NCBI RefSeq assembly: GCF_039645585.1 | Contig: NZ_CP147915.1 | Span: forward strand, 186,001-250,000 | Reading direction: 5' to 3' | Source: Sulfurimonas sp. HSL-1656 | GTDB lineage: Bacteria > Campylobacterota > Campylobacteria > Campylobacterales > Sulfurimonadaceae | Length of the DNA stretch: 64,000 bases | In this document: positions 9,568 through 19,275 of the stretch, in pieces | How the letters are laid out: every line of letters begins with the position of its first letter | How positions within the stretch are numbered: the first letter of the stretch is position 1 | Notes under the pieces: generated by a model | Told to the model about the DNA's origin: nothing | The model's input: only the letters and a program-made list of their open reading frames with translations | Database searches by the model: none | Made by a program: the position numbers and the translations under genes

Positions 9568-10125
9568 ATGCTCGAAATCAGATGGCACAGCCGTGCGGGA
9601 CAAGGTGCTGTAACCGGCGCCAAAGGACTGGCGGATGTTGTTTCCACGACCGGAAAGCATGTACAGGCCTTCGCCTTTTATGGCTCAGCAAAACGCGGTG
9701 CGGCAATGACTGCCTACAACCGTGTCGACGACCATGAAATTCTTAATCATGAAAAATATATGAATCCCGACTTCGTCTTCGTTATCGACCCGGCATTGGT
9801 CTATACGACGGACGTTACAATCAACGACAAGCCGGAGACGGTTTACATCATCACGACCCACATGAGCACGGACGAACTGGTGGCATCCCAGCCGAAGCTC
9901 GAGGGGAAAAAAGTGTACACCGTCGACTGTATCAAGATTGCGCAGGAGACGATCGGACGGGCTATCCCGAACACCCCGATGCTCGGTGCTTTCATGAAGA
10001 TTTCCGGCATGTACGACATCGAGTTTTTCAAAGACAGTATGAAACGCATTCTTGCCAAACTGCCGCCGAAAATCGTCGATGCGAACATGGACGCGATCCA
10101 GCGTGCCTACGATGAAGTGAAATAA
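9568..10125 (+). CDS. porC: Pyruvate:ferredoxin oxidoreductase, gamma subunit
   Basis: Gamma subunit (185 aa) of the four-subunit enzyme that interconverts pyruvate + CoA with acetyl-CoA + CO2 using ferredoxin or flavodoxin. The N-terminus EIRWHSRAGQGAVTGAKGLA is the family signature. The ATG at 9568 sits 7 nt after GAGGAGA; upstream in-frame codons are ignored as non-coding. It heads the operon porCDAB, the order seen in Campylobacterota, where the enzyme can run reductively in the rTCA-type carbon fixation path. Spacing to porD is 9 nt. Confidence 0.93.
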   Translation: MLEIRWHSRAGQGAVTGAKGLADVVSTTGKHVQAFAFYGSAKRGAAMTAYNRVDDHEILNHEKYMNPDFVFVIDPALVYTTDVTINDKPETVYIITTHMSTDELVASQPKLEGKKVYTVDCIKIAQETIGRAIPNTPMLGAFMKISGMYDIEFFKDSMKRILAKLPPKIVDANMDAIQRAYDEVK

Positions 10126-10134
10126 GGAGAGCAG

Positions 10135-10527
10135 ATGAACAACGGATGGAACGACTTTGAAATCGGCGCAATGCTGCGCTCGTTCGACGGCGCGGTCAAC
10201 GATATCGCCACGACGCTTCAGGAAGACCGCCCTTATTCCAAATCGAACTCCTTTACCGCGAGTGTCGCGGACTGGCGTATTGAAAAACCGATCTTCAACA
10301 AGGACTACTGTATCGACTGTCAGTTCTGCTGGATCTACTGCCCGGATATCTCCATCATTTCCCGGGATAAAAAGATGGTCGGCGTCGACTACGATCACTG
10401 CAAAGGCTGCGGTATCTGTGTCGAGGTGTGCCCGACGAACCCGAAATCCCTGCTGATGTTTGCCGAGCAGGAAGATGAAGACAAAGCACTTGCCGGCTGG
10501 CCGGAAAAAGAGAAGAAGGAGAACTAA
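10135..10527 (+). CDS. porD: Pyruvate:ferredoxin oxidoreductase, delta subunit
   Basis: Ferredoxin-like subunit (130 aa) that carries two [4Fe-4S] clusters between the TPP site of PorB and external ferredoxin. Cluster motifs are CIDCQFCWIYCP (Cys 59, 62, 65, 69) and CKGCGICVEVCP (Cys 89, 92, 95, 99). An N-terminal extension of about 50 residues precedes them, typical of the Campylobacterota protein. The stop overlaps the porA start by one base (TAATG), a sign of translational coupling. Confidence 0.93.
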   Translation: MNNGWNDFEIGAMLRSFDGAVNDIATTLQEDRPYSKSNSFTASVADWRIEKPIFNKDYCIDCQFCWIYCPDISIISRDKKMVGVDYDHCKGCGICVEVCPTNPKSLLMFAEQEDEDKALAGWPEKEKKEN

Positions 10528-11747
10528 TGGCAGATAAAATGGAACTGCGCGACGTCGAGGTCTGGGACGGTAATATGGCCGCCAGCCAGGCGCTGCGCCA
10601 GGTGCAGATCGACGTCGTTGCGGCGTACCCGATTACCCCTTCCACCCCGATTGTCGAGAACTACGGGAACTACCTCGCGAACGGCTATGTCGACGGCGAG
10701 TTCATCATGGTCGAATCCGAGCATGCGGCGATGTCCGGCTGTATCGGTGCTTCCGCTGCGGGCGGCCGTGTCGCCACGGCGACCTCTTCCCAGGGTTTTG
10801 CCCTGATGGTCGAAACGCTTTACCAGGCATCCGGTATGCGTCTGCCGATCGTCCTCAACGTTGTCAACCGTGCCCTGGCTGCACCGCTGAACGTTAACGG
10901 GGACCACTCCGATATGTACCTCGGCCGCGACAGCGGCTGGATCCAGCTCGACGCGTACAACCCGCAGCAGGCGTATGACCTCAACTTCATCGCCTTCCGC
11001 GTGGCTGAGGACCATGAAGTCCGCCTGCCGTGTATGGTTCACCAGGACGGCTTCCTGACGTCGCACACGGCACAGGGTGTCAAAACCCTCGATGACGATA
11101 CGGCGTATGGCTTCGTCGGTGACTTCAAGCCGATGAACGACATGCTCGACCTCGACCACCCGGTCACCCACGGGGTACAGACCGAAGAGGACTGGCACTT
11201 CGAACACAAAGCGCGCCAGCACAACGACCTGATGACCAAGGTCCTCCCGAAGATCCAGGCGGCGTTCGATGCGTATGAAAAACTGACGGGCCGTAAATAC
11301 AACATTGTTGAAACGTACAACATGGAAGATGCGGAAGTCGCGGTTGTCTGTATGGGTACATCTGTCGAAACGGCTGTGGAAGTCTCCAACGAGCTGCGCG
11401 CAGACGGGAAAAAGGTCGGTGTTATCGGTATCCGCGTTCTGCGCCCGTGGCCGCACGATCAGATCGTCGAAGCCCTCAAGGGCGTCAAGGCGATCGGTGC
11501 CCTTGACCGCTCCTCACCGAACGGTACCTTCGGGATGCTGTACAACGAACTGGCCGGTACGGTCATCAACAGCGGTGAAGCGAAAGTCCTGACGAACTAC
11601 GTCTACGGTCTCGGCGGCCGTGACCTCACCAAAGTCCACCTGCGTGAAATCTACGCGGAACTGCTTGCCAACGCGGAAGCCGGCAAGCCGACGACACCGC
11701 TGCAGCAGCTGATCGGGGTCCGCGGGCCGAAGATCAGCTTCCACTAA
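10527..11747 (+). CDS. porA: Pyruvate:ferredoxin oxidoreductase, alpha subunit
   Basis: Alpha subunit (406 aa), holding the pyrimidine-binding fold of the TPP-dependent enzyme. Visible family blocks are AAYPITPSTPIVENY near residue 30 (conserved Thr that contacts pyruvate), FIMVESEHAAMSGCIGASAAGGR and ATSSQGFALMVE. The C-terminal third is the transketolase-C-like domain (AVVCMGTSVETAVEV). Codon use and operon position match porC and porD. Start overlaps the porD stop; porB follows after 11 nt with GGAG. Confidence 0.95.
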   Translation: MADKMELRDVEVWDGNMAASQALRQVQIDVVAAYPITPSTPIVENYGNYLANGYVDGEFIMVESEHAAMSGCIGASAAGGRVATATSSQGFALMVETLYQASGMRLPIVLNVVNRALAAPLNVNGDHSDMYLGRDSGWIQLDAYNPQQAYDLNFIAFRVAEDHEVRLPCMVHQDGFLTSHTAQGVKTLDDDTAYGFVGDFKPMNDMLDLDHPVTHGVQTEEDWHFEHKARQHNDLMTKVLPKIQAAFDAYEKLTGRKYNIVETYNMEDAEVAVVCMGTSVETAVEVSNELRADGKKVGVIGIRVLRPWPHDQIVEALKGVKAIGALDRSSPNGTFGMLYNELAGTVINSGEAKVLTNYVYGLGGRDLTKVHLREIYAELLANAEAGKPTTPLQQLIGVRGPKISFH

Positions 11748-11758
11748 GGAGAAGAGTT

Positions 11759-12715
11759 ATGAGCGAAATGAAAAAGATTAAAAACCTCAAAGAATTTTCA
11801 ACGTCCGCGGACCGCTTCGAGGGAGCCAACCTCCTTTGCCCGGGGTGTGCGCACTCCATCATCGTCCGTGAAGTCCTGAATGCGACCAACGACGATCTGA
11901 TCCTCTCCGCATCTACGGGATGTCTGGAAGTCTGTACGGCGGTCTACCCGTATACGTCTTGGGATGCTTCCTGGATCCACATCGGTTTCGAGAACGGTTC
12001 AACGGCCGTTGCCGGTGCCGAGGCGATGTACAAAGCCCTCAAGCGCAAAGGCCGCCTGAAGCAGCCGGACCGCGAACCGAAATTCGTCTCCTTTGCCGGT
12101 GACGGTGCCTCTTACGACATCGGTTTCCAGTGGATCTCCGGCTGTTTCGAGCGCGGGCATAACATCATGCACGTCGTTCTCGACAACGAAGTCTACGCCA
12201 ACACCGGCGGACAGCGCTCCTCTTCCACGCCGATCGGCGGTAGCACGACGACATCCCCTGCGGGCCGCGTCAGCTACGGTGAAAAGCAGCACAAGAAAGA
12301 TATGCTCTCCATTATGGCAGCGCACGGTGCACCGTATGTCGCACAGGTCGCTCCGAACAAGTGGAAAGACATGGTCAAGAAGATCCAGCACGGTTTCTCC
12401 GTTGAAGGTCCGGTCTTCATCAACGCCATGTCCGCCTGTACGACAGAGTGGAAGTTCCTTCCGGAAGATACGATCGCGGTTTCCGACCTGGCGACGGACT
12501 CCCTGGTCTTCCCGCTTTACGAGATCATCGACGGACGCAAGCTGAACATCACCTATCGCCCGAAGAACGTCATTCCTGTCAAGGACTACCTCGGTGCACA
12601 GGGCCGCTTCAAGCACCTGTTCAAACCGGAGAACAAACACGTTCTCGACGAGTGGCAAGCACGCGTCGACCGCGACTGGGAATACCTCCAGCGCCGCGAA
12701 GAGGCCGGTGTCTAA
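11759..12715 (+). CDS. porB: Pyruvate:ferredoxin oxidoreductase, beta subunit
   Basis: Beta subunit (318 aa), which binds the thiamine diphosphate and the proximal [4Fe-4S] cluster. LCPGCAHSIIVRE supplies the first cluster cysteines. FAGDGASYDIGFQ followed by LDNEVYANTGGQRSSSTP is the TPP/Mg2+ motif (GDG...N). Last gene of porCDAB. No clear hairpin terminator is visible in the 100 nt before luxS. Confidence 0.95.
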   Translation: MSEMKKIKNLKEFSTSADRFEGANLLCPGCAHSIIVREVLNATNDDLILSASTGCLEVCTAVYPYTSWDASWIHIGFENGSTAVAGAEAMYKALKRKGRLKQPDREPKFVSFAGDGASYDIGFQWISGCFERGHNIMHVVLDNEVYANTGGQRSSSTPIGGSTTTSPAGRVSYGEKQHKKDMLSIMAAHGAPYVAQVAPNKWKDMVKKIQHGFSVEGPVFINAMSACTTEWKFLPEDTIAVSDLATDSLVFPLYEIIDGRKLNITYRPKNVIPVKDYLGAQGRFKHLFKPENKHVLDEWQARVDRDWEYLQRREEAGV

Positions 12716-12817
12716 AAGACACGGCTTCGCCCCTCATTAACCCCATCCGTTAAAGCCCCCTTCAATACACAAACGTTACCATTTGAGAAATTTTCATCCG
12801 ATCAAAAAGGATTAGAT

Positions 12818-13333
12818 ATGCCTTTACTCGACAGTTTTACGGTCGACCATACCATCATGCCGGCTCCTGCAGTGCGCAAGGCCAAGGGGATGAAAACGCC
12901 CTGCGGTGATGCCATCACGGTCTTTGATCTTCGCTTCTGCAAACCCAACGAGGAGATCATGCCTGAGCGTGGGATCCATACCCTCGAGCACCTTTTTGCC
13001 GGATTCATGCGCGACCATCTCAACGGCAACAGCGTAGAGATCATCGATGTCTCCCCTATGGGGTGCCGCACCGGTTTTTACATGAGTGTGATCGGGACAC
13101 CGGACGAAGTTCGCGTCGCCGATGCCTGGAAAGCGTCGATGAACGATGTGCTCGCCGTGGAACACCAGGAGGATATTCCTGAACTTAACCTCTACCAGTG
13201 CGGGACCTGCAAGATGCACTCACTGGACGAAGCCAAGGCGATTGCGTTGGGTGTACTGGAAAAAGGGATCGGTGTCATGGACAATGAAGCCCTGGCACTG
13301 GACCTTTCCAAAGTTGAAAAGGCGGTCTGCTGA
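12818..13333 (+). CDS. luxS: S-ribosylhomocysteine lyase LuxS
   Basis: Cleaves S-ribosylhomocysteine to homocysteine and DPD, the autoinducer-2 precursor; part of methyl-cycle recycling. Metal ligands H54 and H58 in HTLEH with E57, catalytic C83 in MGCRTGFY, and the C-terminal metal Cys in [11 protein letters not shown] are all present. Length 171 aa is standard. AAAAGGA precedes the ATG. The next gene's ATG overlaps the stop (TGATG), so a 101-aa protein is co-translated. Confidence 0.96.
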   Translation: MPLLDSFTVDHTIMPAPAVRKAKGMKTPCGDAITVFDLRFCKPNEEIMPERGIHTLEHLFAGFMRDHLNGNSVEIIDVSPMGCRTGFYMSVIGTPDEVRVADAWKASMNDVLAVEHQEDIPELNLYQCGTCKMHSLDEAKAIALGVLEKGIGVMDNEALALDLSKVEKAVC

Positions 13334-13638
13334 TGAAACTGCTGGTACCGATGGACAGCGAAGACACCCAGGAGGGTGTCCTCGTTCCGATCGCCGAGGT
13401 CAAGACCTGGGGGCTGATCGATGTCGAAGAGGGGCAGGTGGTCGAGGTTCGTTTTTTTGCGGACAAAGATGCCGCCCTGGAAGAGTGGCCCGACGCCATT
13501 ATCGTTACCGGGGATTTCGAACCGGTGATGGAGTTTATCGAACAGCAGATGATGGTGCTCGTGGCACATATGCAGCGTTCCATCGACGACATCGTCGAAG
13601 CTTTCCTCTTCAAAGAGCTGCACGAACTGGCGTTTTGA
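13333..13638 (+). CDS. Conserved small protein coupled to luxS
   Basis: 101-aa acidic cytosolic protein of unknown function. It begins KLLVPMDSEDTQEGVLVPIAEVKTWGLID, and a helical C-terminal half (VMEFIEQQMMVLVAHMQRSIDDIVEAF) suggests a small alpha/beta fold. The N-terminal VPMDS resembles the start of NifX/NafY-type proteins, but no cofactor-binding residues could be identified, so no function is assigned. Its start overlaps the luxS stop, making co-expression with luxS certain in practice. A terminator hairpin spans its stop codon. Confidence 0.75.
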   Translation: MKLLVPMDSEDTQEGVLVPIAEVKTWGLIDVEEGQVVEVRFFADKDAALEEWPDAIIVTGDFEPVMEFIEQQMMVLVAHMQRSIDDIVEAFLFKELHELAF

Positions 13639-13650
13639 CGCCGGTTTTCT
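13625..13650 (+). terminator. Terminator after luxS operon
   Basis: AACTGGCG / CGCCGGTT stem (one G-T wobble) with a TTTTGA loop that contains the stop codon of the upstream gene, followed by TTCTTTC. Confidence 0.6.
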
Positions 13651-13710
13651 TTCAAAAAAGCTGAATCAAGTATCAATATTCCCTTATTTTTCTTAACAAA
13701 CCAAAAACTG

Positions 13711-13716
13711 TATAAT
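13711..13716 (+). promoter_or_regulatory. -10 element of yeiH-like gene
   Basis: Consensus TATAAT preceded by TG (CTGTATAAT). It leaves an untranslated leader of roughly 70 nt before the start at 13793. A second ATTATA-like stretch lies just downstream. Confidence 0.5.
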
Positions 13717-13792
13717 TACACCCAATTATACATGGCCCACCCGTTCCGCCGTATGTTCAGCGCTGCCGGGAGGGCCCGTCAAAAGGGTTTAT

Positions 13793-14869
13793 ATGGCTTT
13801 TTCCAAAGAGAAACGCAAGGGCACGTTCAGCGGCATCATCTTTGTCGCGATCGTGGCCGCCGCCGCTACCTACATCGCGGCACTGGCACCGGTAGCGAAG
13901 CTGGGGATCTCCCCGCTGGTCGTCGGTATCGTGATCGGTATCTTTTACGCGAATACGCTGCATAACCACTTCCCGGAAGCGTGGGAGAGCGGGATCGTCT
14001 TCTCCGGCAAAAAGATCCTCCGTTTCGCCATCGTTTTCTACGGTTTCCGCATCACTTTCCAGCAGATCGCCGAGGTGGGTATGGAAGGGTTCATGGTCTC
14101 GCTGATCATGCTGGGCTCGACGTTTATCCTCGGGACCTGGCTGGGGAACAAGATCTTCGGTCTCGACCGTGATACGGCGATGCTGACGGCATCGGGTGCC
14201 TCCGTCTGCGGTGCGGCGGCAGTCCTGGCGACGGAACCGGTCCTCAAAGCCGAAGAGCATAAAGCGGCCATCGCCGTCTCCATGGTCGTCTTGTTCGGTA
14301 CGATCGCCATGTTCCTCTACCCGGCACTCTACAGCGCCGGCGTCTTTGATATGACACCGCGCGAGTTCGGTATCTATGTCGGCGGTACGATCCACGAGGT
14401 TGCGCAGGTCGTTGCCGTCGGCGGTGCGTACGGTACCGAGGCGAGCGATGCCGCTGTTATCGTCAAGATGACCCGTGTCATCATGATCGCCCCGATGCTG
14501 ATCCTGCTGGGGATCTACCTCTCCTACGCCGCGAAGAAAAGCGGCGGCGAGGGCGGCGTCATCAAGCTGGTCATCCCCTGGTTCGCCGTCTACTTCGTGG
14601 GAATGGCGGGGGTCAACTCCCTGATCCATGGCTACGTTCACGGCGACGCGAGCGAAGCGGTCGCGGCGATGATTACCACGACGATCGCCTATGTCAACGA
14701 GATCGACACCTTCCTGCTCACCATGGCGATGACGGCGCTCGGGATGGGAACACGCTTCGCGAAGTTCAAAGGTCTCGGCCTCAAGCCGATCTACGCTGCC
14801 GGTGCTATGTTCGTCTGGCTCGTTGTCGGCGGTTACTTCATCACCAAAGCGGTCGTTGCCCTCATCTGA
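13793..14869 (+). CDS. yeiH: YeiH-family (UPF0324) membrane transporter
   Basis: Polytopic inner-membrane protein of 358 aa with about ten hydrophobic segments, family Cons_hypoth698 (YeiH), proposed to export sulfite or sulfate-like anions. Family features include a long first helix pair, LGISPLVVGIVIGIFYANT, ILRFAIVFYGFRITFQQI, and the glycine-rich block TASGASVCGAAAVLATEP near the middle, then GTIHEVAQVVAVG. In a sulfur-oxidising Campylobacterota cell, sulfite/sulfate handling would fit; this is inference from lifestyle, not from the sequence. It is a single-gene unit with its own promoter. Confidence 0.85.
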   Translation: MAFSKEKRKGTFSGIIFVAIVAAAATYIAALAPVAKLGISPLVVGIVIGIFYANTLHNHFPEAWESGIVFSGKKILRFAIVFYGFRITFQQIAEVGMEGFMVSLIMLGSTFILGTWLGNKIFGLDRDTAMLTASGASVCGAAAVLATEPVLKAEEHKAAIAVSMVVLFGTIAMFLYPALYSAGVFDMTPREFGIYVGGTIHEVAQVVAVGGAYGTEASDAAVIVKMTRVIMIAPMLILLGIYLSYAAKKSGGEGGVIKLVIPWFAVYFVGMAGVNSLIHGYVHGDASEAVAAMITTTIAYVNEIDTFLLTMAMTALGMGTRFAKFKGLGLKPIYAAGAMFVWLVVGGYFITKAVVALI

Positions 14870-14987
14870 TCGCACAACCGGGCGTGCGCGTCCGCACCCT
14901 TCTGCGACGTTCTCATTGCAGACCGTCTCCTTGACATTCTTTCCGCGCTGAGTTATCATCAAACAAAATCCATCTGAAGACAGAGCG

Positions 14988-16271
14988 ATGCGCAAGCTCA
15001 TGCTTTTCTCGGTTCTGCTGTACACCCTGCTGTCGGCCGTACCGGTCTCGTTGCTTGAAATCAGCGGGGCGATCGGGCCGGCCAGCAGCAGCTATCTTGA
15101 AAAGGGGCTTGCCGCAGCGCAGCGACAACAGGCGGCGATCGTGTTGGTGGAGCTGGATACGCCCGGAGGGCTGCTCACCTCAACGCGCGAAATGGTCCAG
15201 GCGATTTTGGGAAGTGCCGTACCGGTTGTCGTCTATGTGGCGCCCAAGGGGGCGCACGCAGCGAGTGCCGGTACCTTTTTGGTCTATGCGGCCCATATTG
15301 CGGCTATGGCGCCCGGCACGAATCTCGGCGCGGCAACGCCGATCGGCCTGATGCCGGGACAGAAAGAGACGGGTGAGTCCGCGGTTCCGTTGCGCAAAGC
15401 CCTGAACGACACGAGGGCGTATATCAAGAGCCTGGCCGAACTGCGTGACCGCAATGCAAGCTGGGGCGAGCGGGCGGTCGAAAATGCTGAAAGCCTTTCA
15501 GCGGGGGCCGCGCTGCAAATGGGAGTGATCGACATCCTGGCGACAGACCGGGACGACCTGCTCCGGCAGCTCGATGGACGGCGGGTCGACATGGAGGGGC
15601 AGATGGTTGTCCTGCAAACGGCAAACGCGCAGCTCGTGCCGTACGAGGCCGATTGGAAAACGCGTTTTCTTGCCGTCATCACCGACCCGAACATCGCACT
15701 GGTGCTCTTGATGCTTGCGCTGTACGGCATTTTTTTCGAACTCCTCAATCCCGGCGGCATCTTCCCCGGCGTCATCGGCGTTATTGCCGGGGTGCTGGCG
15801 CTTTATGCCCTCAACCTGCTGCCGTTCAATTATGCCGGGCTGCTGCTGATTCTGCTTGGGATCGCTTTGATGATTGCCGAGATGTTCGTCAGCGGATTCG
15901 GCATCCTGGGCATCGGCGGTGCCGCCGCTTTTGCGTTCGGCGCGCTGCTACTTTTCGATGCGGAAACGCTCGGCACGGATATCTCGATCCCGTTGATCAT
16001 CGCCGTCACCGCAGTCACACTTCTTTTTGTCATGCTCGTTGTCCGGATGCTGCTCACGTCGCGCGGACGCCGTGTGGTTACGGGGCGCGAGGAGATGGTC
16101 GGCATGGACGCGGAAGTGCTGGAGACGACGCGTGGCGGCTACTGGGTGCGCTGTCACGGCGAGCGGTGGTATGCCGAGTCTGACGGGCCGCTCGATGTCG
16201 GCGCACACGCAACGGTCACCGCCGTTTCGGGGCTGACCCTGCACCTCAATCCACCGAAGGAGAAACCATGA
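14988..16271 (+). CDS. NfeD-like membrane serine protease (ClpP class)
   Basis: 427-aa membrane-bound protease that pairs with stomatin-like SPFH proteins. After a signal peptide, a ClpP/SDH-type domain spans about residues 22-230: [13 protein letters not shown] and [14 protein letters not shown] (nucleophile S93), followed by an [14 protein letters not shown] block holding the expected general-base Lys. Four to five transmembrane segments follow (about 240-360) and a C-terminal OB-fold NfeD domain (about 370-427, [17 protein letters not shown]). The stop overlaps the stomatin gene start (ATGA), the classic nfeD-stomatin operon. Confidence 0.88.
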   Translation: MRKLMLFSVLLYTLLSAVPVSLLEISGAIGPASSSYLEKGLAAAQRQQAAIVLVELDTPGGLLTSTREMVQAILGSAVPVVVYVAPKGAHAASAGTFLVYAAHIAAMAPGTNLGAATPIGLMPGQKETGESAVPLRKALNDTRAYIKSLAELRDRNASWGERAVENAESLSAGAALQMGVIDILATDRDDLLRQLDGRRVDMEGQMVVLQTANAQLVPYEADWKTRFLAVITDPNIALVLLMLALYGIFFELLNPGGIFPGVIGVIAGVLALYALNLLPFNYAGLLLILLGIALMIAEMFVSGFGILGIGGAAAFAFGALLLFDAETLGTDISIPLIIAVTAVTLLFVMLVVRMLLTSRGRRVVTGREEMVGMDAEVLETTRGGYWVRCHGERWYAESDGPLDVGAHATVTAVSGLTLHLNPPKEKP

Positions 16272-17035
16272 TCACCATGACCGCCCTTTATACCGTGATT
16301 CTTATCGTCGCCTTGCTGGCCACGGCCATCCGCATTCTGCGCGAATACCAGCGCGGAGTTGTTTTTACGCTGGGACGCTTTAGCGGCGTCAAGGGACCGG
16401 GGCTTATTATCTTGATCCCGTTTGTGCAGCAGATGGTCCGTGTGGACCTCCGTACGATTGTATTGGATGTCCCGACGCAGGACGTGATCTCGCACGATAA
16501 CGTCTCCGTCCATGTCAACGCCGTCGTCTACTTTCGCGTCGTCGACCCGGAAAAGGCGATTATCCAGGTGGAGGATTTCCACGCCGCGACGAGCCAGTTG
16601 GCACAGACGACGCTGCGCTCCGTGCTCGGCGGCCACGAACTTGATGAAATGCTGGCCGAACGCGAACGCCTCAACAGCGATATCCAGGAGATCCTTGACA
16701 AACAGACGGACGCCTGGGGCATCAAGATCTCCAATGTTGAGATCAAACATATCGATCTCGATGAGAGCATGGTCCGTGCCATTGCCAAGCAGGCCGAGGC
16801 CGAGCGCGAACGCCGTGCGAAGGTCATCAACGCCAAAGGGGAGCTCGAGGCGAGCCGGAATTTGCTTGAAGCGGCGAATATCCTCAGCCAGAATCCCCAG
16901 GGCATACAGCTTCGTTACCTGCAGACGCTCAGCGATGTTTCCGGCGACAGGACCAATACACTTGTGTTCCCTTTTCCGACGGAATTGAAGCATTTCTTCG
17001 GCGGAGCGGGGAGCACGCGTGAGCATGATGCCTAA
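16268..17035 (+). CDS. Stomatin/slipin-like SPFH protein
   Basis: 255-aa SPFH (band 7) protein anchored by an N-terminal hydrophobic segment ([20 protein letters not shown]). The SPFH core reads [43 protein letters not shown] and [17 protein letters not shown] charged coiled-coil ([20 protein letters not shown]) and the conserved end [21 protein letters not shown] follow. It forms oligomeric membrane scaffolds and is a probable substrate or regulator of the NfeD-like protease encoded by the overlapping upstream gene. Confidence 0.9.
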   Translation: MITMTALYTVILIVALLATAIRILREYQRGVVFTLGRFSGVKGPGLIILIPFVQQMVRVDLRTIVLDVPTQDVISHDNVSVHVNAVVYFRVVDPEKAIIQVEDFHAATSQLAQTTLRSVLGGHELDEMLAERERLNSDIQEILDKQTDAWGIKISNVEIKHIDLDESMVRAIAKQAEAERERRAKVINAKGELEASRNLLEAANILSQNPQGIQLRYLQTLSDVSGDRTNTLVFPFPTELKHFFGGAGSTREHDA

Positions 17036-17122
17036 TATGCGTCCGCTCTTCGGATCGGCGACACCATAAGGGAAGATAGCTGAAAGGGGTGACGCCTTTT
17101 AAGCGAAGTGTGCCGACGGATA

Positions 17123-17974
17123 CTAGCGGCTTGAAGCGTGTTCCGGTTTGGGGGCATCGAAGAGTGCATTGAGGGTAGAGAGCAGCTGCATCGGGTCAAC
17201 CTGGATGCCCTGCAGCATGACGGCAAAATGCAGATGGGGGCCGGTCACGCGGCCGGTACTGCCGCTGAGTCCGACCTGCTCGCCCTTGATGACCTGCTCC
17301 CCGACCTTGACATCGATGCGGCTGAGGTGGTAGTAGCAGCTGTAAAGTCCCTCCCCGTGATCGATGAGAACGGAGTTTCCCGCATAATAGCGCTCTTTGG
17401 CAAGGACGACGACACCGTCATTGACGGCATCGACGGGGGTGCCGGTTGTGGCACGGAAGTCGGTGCCGGAGTGGAAACTTTTGAGGCTGCCGTTGAAGAG
17501 CCTTGCCGTGCCGAAGTTACTGGTGACGTTACTTTGCATCGGCATGGCAAAGGGGGCGGACCAGTAGCGTTTCGGCGTGAAGTTCCCGTAGATCTTCATC
17601 GCCTCGCTGTACTCCCTGGAAACGCGTTTCTGCTGCTCGGGGTCGGGTTTGACCTTGGAGGGCTGAACCTGGAGGGTTTCGGAGGGATAGCCGCCGTCAA
17701 CGATGCGCAGCGGGAGCAGGGTGTCCCCTTCCGGCGTCAGCCGGTGCAGCGCTTTTTCGCCGGGGGCGGTCCGGTAGCCGACGGGGATCAATGCAATCTG
17801 CTTGGCGGGGTCGGCGGGGTGACGCAGCAGCGGGATCTCTTTGCCTTCGTAAAACAGGCGTGCTTCGCTACCGGCCGGCAGGCTGATCAGCGCCGTCTGG
17901 CCGTTGGCGATCTCGGTCGCGTCCGCGCTCAGCAGCATACACAGCAAGAACAGCGCTGAAAGACCAAAGCGCAT
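17123..17974 (-). CDS. M23-family peptidoglycan endopeptidase
   Basis: Secreted zinc metallopeptidase (LytM/lysostaphin type), about 283 aa, likely cutting peptide cross-links in peptidoglycan. Starting at 17974 gives a clean signal peptide (RFGLSALFLLCMLLSADA) and follows GAGAGGAGTTCCT; an upstream in-frame ATG is unlikely. Catalytic motifs are FHSGTDFRA (HxxxD), with GPHLHFAVM (HxH) near the C-terminus. A beta-rich N-terminal region of 100 residues precedes the catalytic part, as in Campylobacterota Csd/Pgp-type shape-determining endopeptidases. Whether it affects cell shape here is inference. Confidence 0.88.
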   Translation of the reverse strand: MRFGLSALFLLCMLLSADATEIANGQTALISLPAGSEARLFYEGKEIPLLRHPADPAKQIALIPVGYRTAPGEKALHRLTPEGDTLLPLRIVDGGYPSETLQVQPSKVKPDPEQQKRVSREYSEAMKIYGNFTPKRYWSAPFAMPMQSNVTSNFGTARLFNGSLKSFHSGTDFRATTGTPVDAVNDGVVVLAKERYYAGNSVLIDHGEGLYSCYYHLSRIDVKVGEQVIKGEQVGLSGSTGRVTGPHLHFAVMLQGIQVDPMQLLSTLNALFDAPKPEHASSR

Positions 17975-18197
17975 AGGAACTCCTCTCGGGATAGAACTTT
18001 CAACAGTATAGGCCTTTTCGGGTAAAGCGCCCATTTAACGGAGCGGGCGGACGCATATCTAGACAGACGGAGTCACAAAGCGTAAACTATACTTTAGTAA
18101 TAAGGTATATTTACTTGTGTATTCGTTGTTTTCTCTGTTATCATCGCTCAAATCATTTAGGTCGTCCGGAGATATCGGGCGCTTCAAAGGAGACGTC

Positions 18198-18635
18198 ATG
18201 GCTGCTGCTTGCCCCGTGGCATTGGTAAAGATCGATGAAAATCAAGTAAGACTGCAGGCGATGCTGGTCGTACTCAGCGCGGCTGCATTTTTGGGAAGCG
18301 GATCGTCCTGGCTGCTGGCGCTGCTGGTATACGATTTCGCGATCCGTGTTTTGGGAAGACCAAATGGGAGCCCGTTCTTTCTGCTAAGCCGGCAGATCAT
18401 CAAGCGGTTTGCGATGACGGCCAAACCCGTTGATGCGGGACCGAAAAAGTTTGCGGCTAAGATCGGGCTGCTCATTGCGGTCATAGCGATGGTACTGGCC
18501 GTTGTCGACTATGGGACGGGTGCCGTATGGCTTATGGGAATGATGGGGCTTTTTGCGCTGCTCGAAGCCGCGTGCGGCTTCTGTGTGGGCTGTAAAGTGT
18601 ATACGCTGTTTCTGCCGCTGCTGTCGCGGCGTTGA
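18198..18635 (+). CDS. DUF4395 membrane protein
   Basis: 145-aa integral membrane protein of family DUF4395. Features include CPVALVKIDENQVRLQA at the N-terminus (the VNE/IDEN-type block typical of the family), four hydrophobic segments, and a C-terminal CGFCVGCKVY cysteine cluster. ATG at 18198 follows AAAGGAGA; longer in-frame starts from 18117 lack a ribosome-binding site. Some DUF4395 proteins are encoded near thioredoxin-like genes, suggesting redox chemistry, but nothing in this context confirms a role. It is flanked by minus-strand cell-wall genes. Confidence 0.8.
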   Translation: MAAACPVALVKIDENQVRLQAMLVVLSAAAFLGSGSSWLLALLVYDFAIRVLGRPNGSPFFLLSRQIIKRFAMTAKPVDAGPKKFAAKIGLLIAVIAMVLAVVDYGTGAVWLMGMMGLFALLEAACGFCVGCKVYTLFLPLLSRR

Positions 18636-18641
18636 AGGGGG

Positions 18642-19190
18642 TTACCAGTAGCGGACGCGGCCCGTGTCGACGTGAACGAAGTGCGATTCGGGGTAGTAGC
18701 CTACACCGCCGATCTTTTCGCTGACGGCCGCTTTGCGCAGCATGGCGAGTTCCCGGCCCGGCAGGTTGATGTCGATCGCCTTGCCCTGCATATGGAGGCT
18801 TTTTTTCGCGACACCGGAGGTATTGTTGTGTAGCATGGCGTTCGTCTTCGGCGAGCGGTAGCCCGAAATGATGTGAAACGCCTCTTGACTGTCGAGTTTC
18901 GTACGGACGGCATGCAGAAGGTCGAGCAGTTCACTGTCCATCGCTGCTTCCGTCCCCGTACGATGATCGCGCAGGATCTTGTTGATATCCTCCAGCGCTT
19001 CGGGAATGTAGCTCCCCTCCGCCCAGAAAGTGGTACGAAGCGACTCCCCGGTGTGGATGTTATAGAACGAAAGCGTCTTCTCATACTCTTCCGTCTTACT
19101 CAAGAGAATGCTCGGAAAAGCTGCGGCAAGGACAGAAGCCCCACCCAGTTTCAAAAATGCTCTACGATCAATTGCTTGGTCAAACGTCAT
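18642..19190 (-). CDS. Tat-exported DUF882/YcbK-like peptidase
   Basis: 182-aa protein of the DUF882/M15A-like family (E. coli YcbK/MepK relatives), zinc peptidases active on peptidoglycan cross-links. The N-terminus has a Tat motif, RRAFLKLGG, and a hydrophobic stretch. The catalytic region reads ISGYRSPKTNAML, KKSLHMQGKAIDI (metal His and Asp) and HFVHVDTGRVRYW (metal His). It lies downstream of an L,D-transpeptidase gene on the same strand, mirroring the ycbB-ycbK pair of E. coli, where MepK cleaves the 3-3 links made by L,D-transpeptidases. Confidence 0.87.
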   Translation of the reverse strand: MTFDQAIDRRAFLKLGGASVLAAAFPSILLSKTEEYEKTLSFYNIHTGESLRTTFWAEGSYIPEALEDINKILRDHRTGTEAAMDSELLDLLHAVRTKLDSQEAFHIISGYRSPKTNAMLHNNTSGVAKKSLHMQGKAIDINLPGRELAMLRKAAVSEKIGGVGYYPESHFVHVDTGRVRYW

Positions 19191-19275
19191 CGATTGAAAT
19201 CCTCTCTTTTTCTCTATATATAACTATTATACCACACTATGAACAATATAAATATTTCTTTTGGTTATTTTATTT

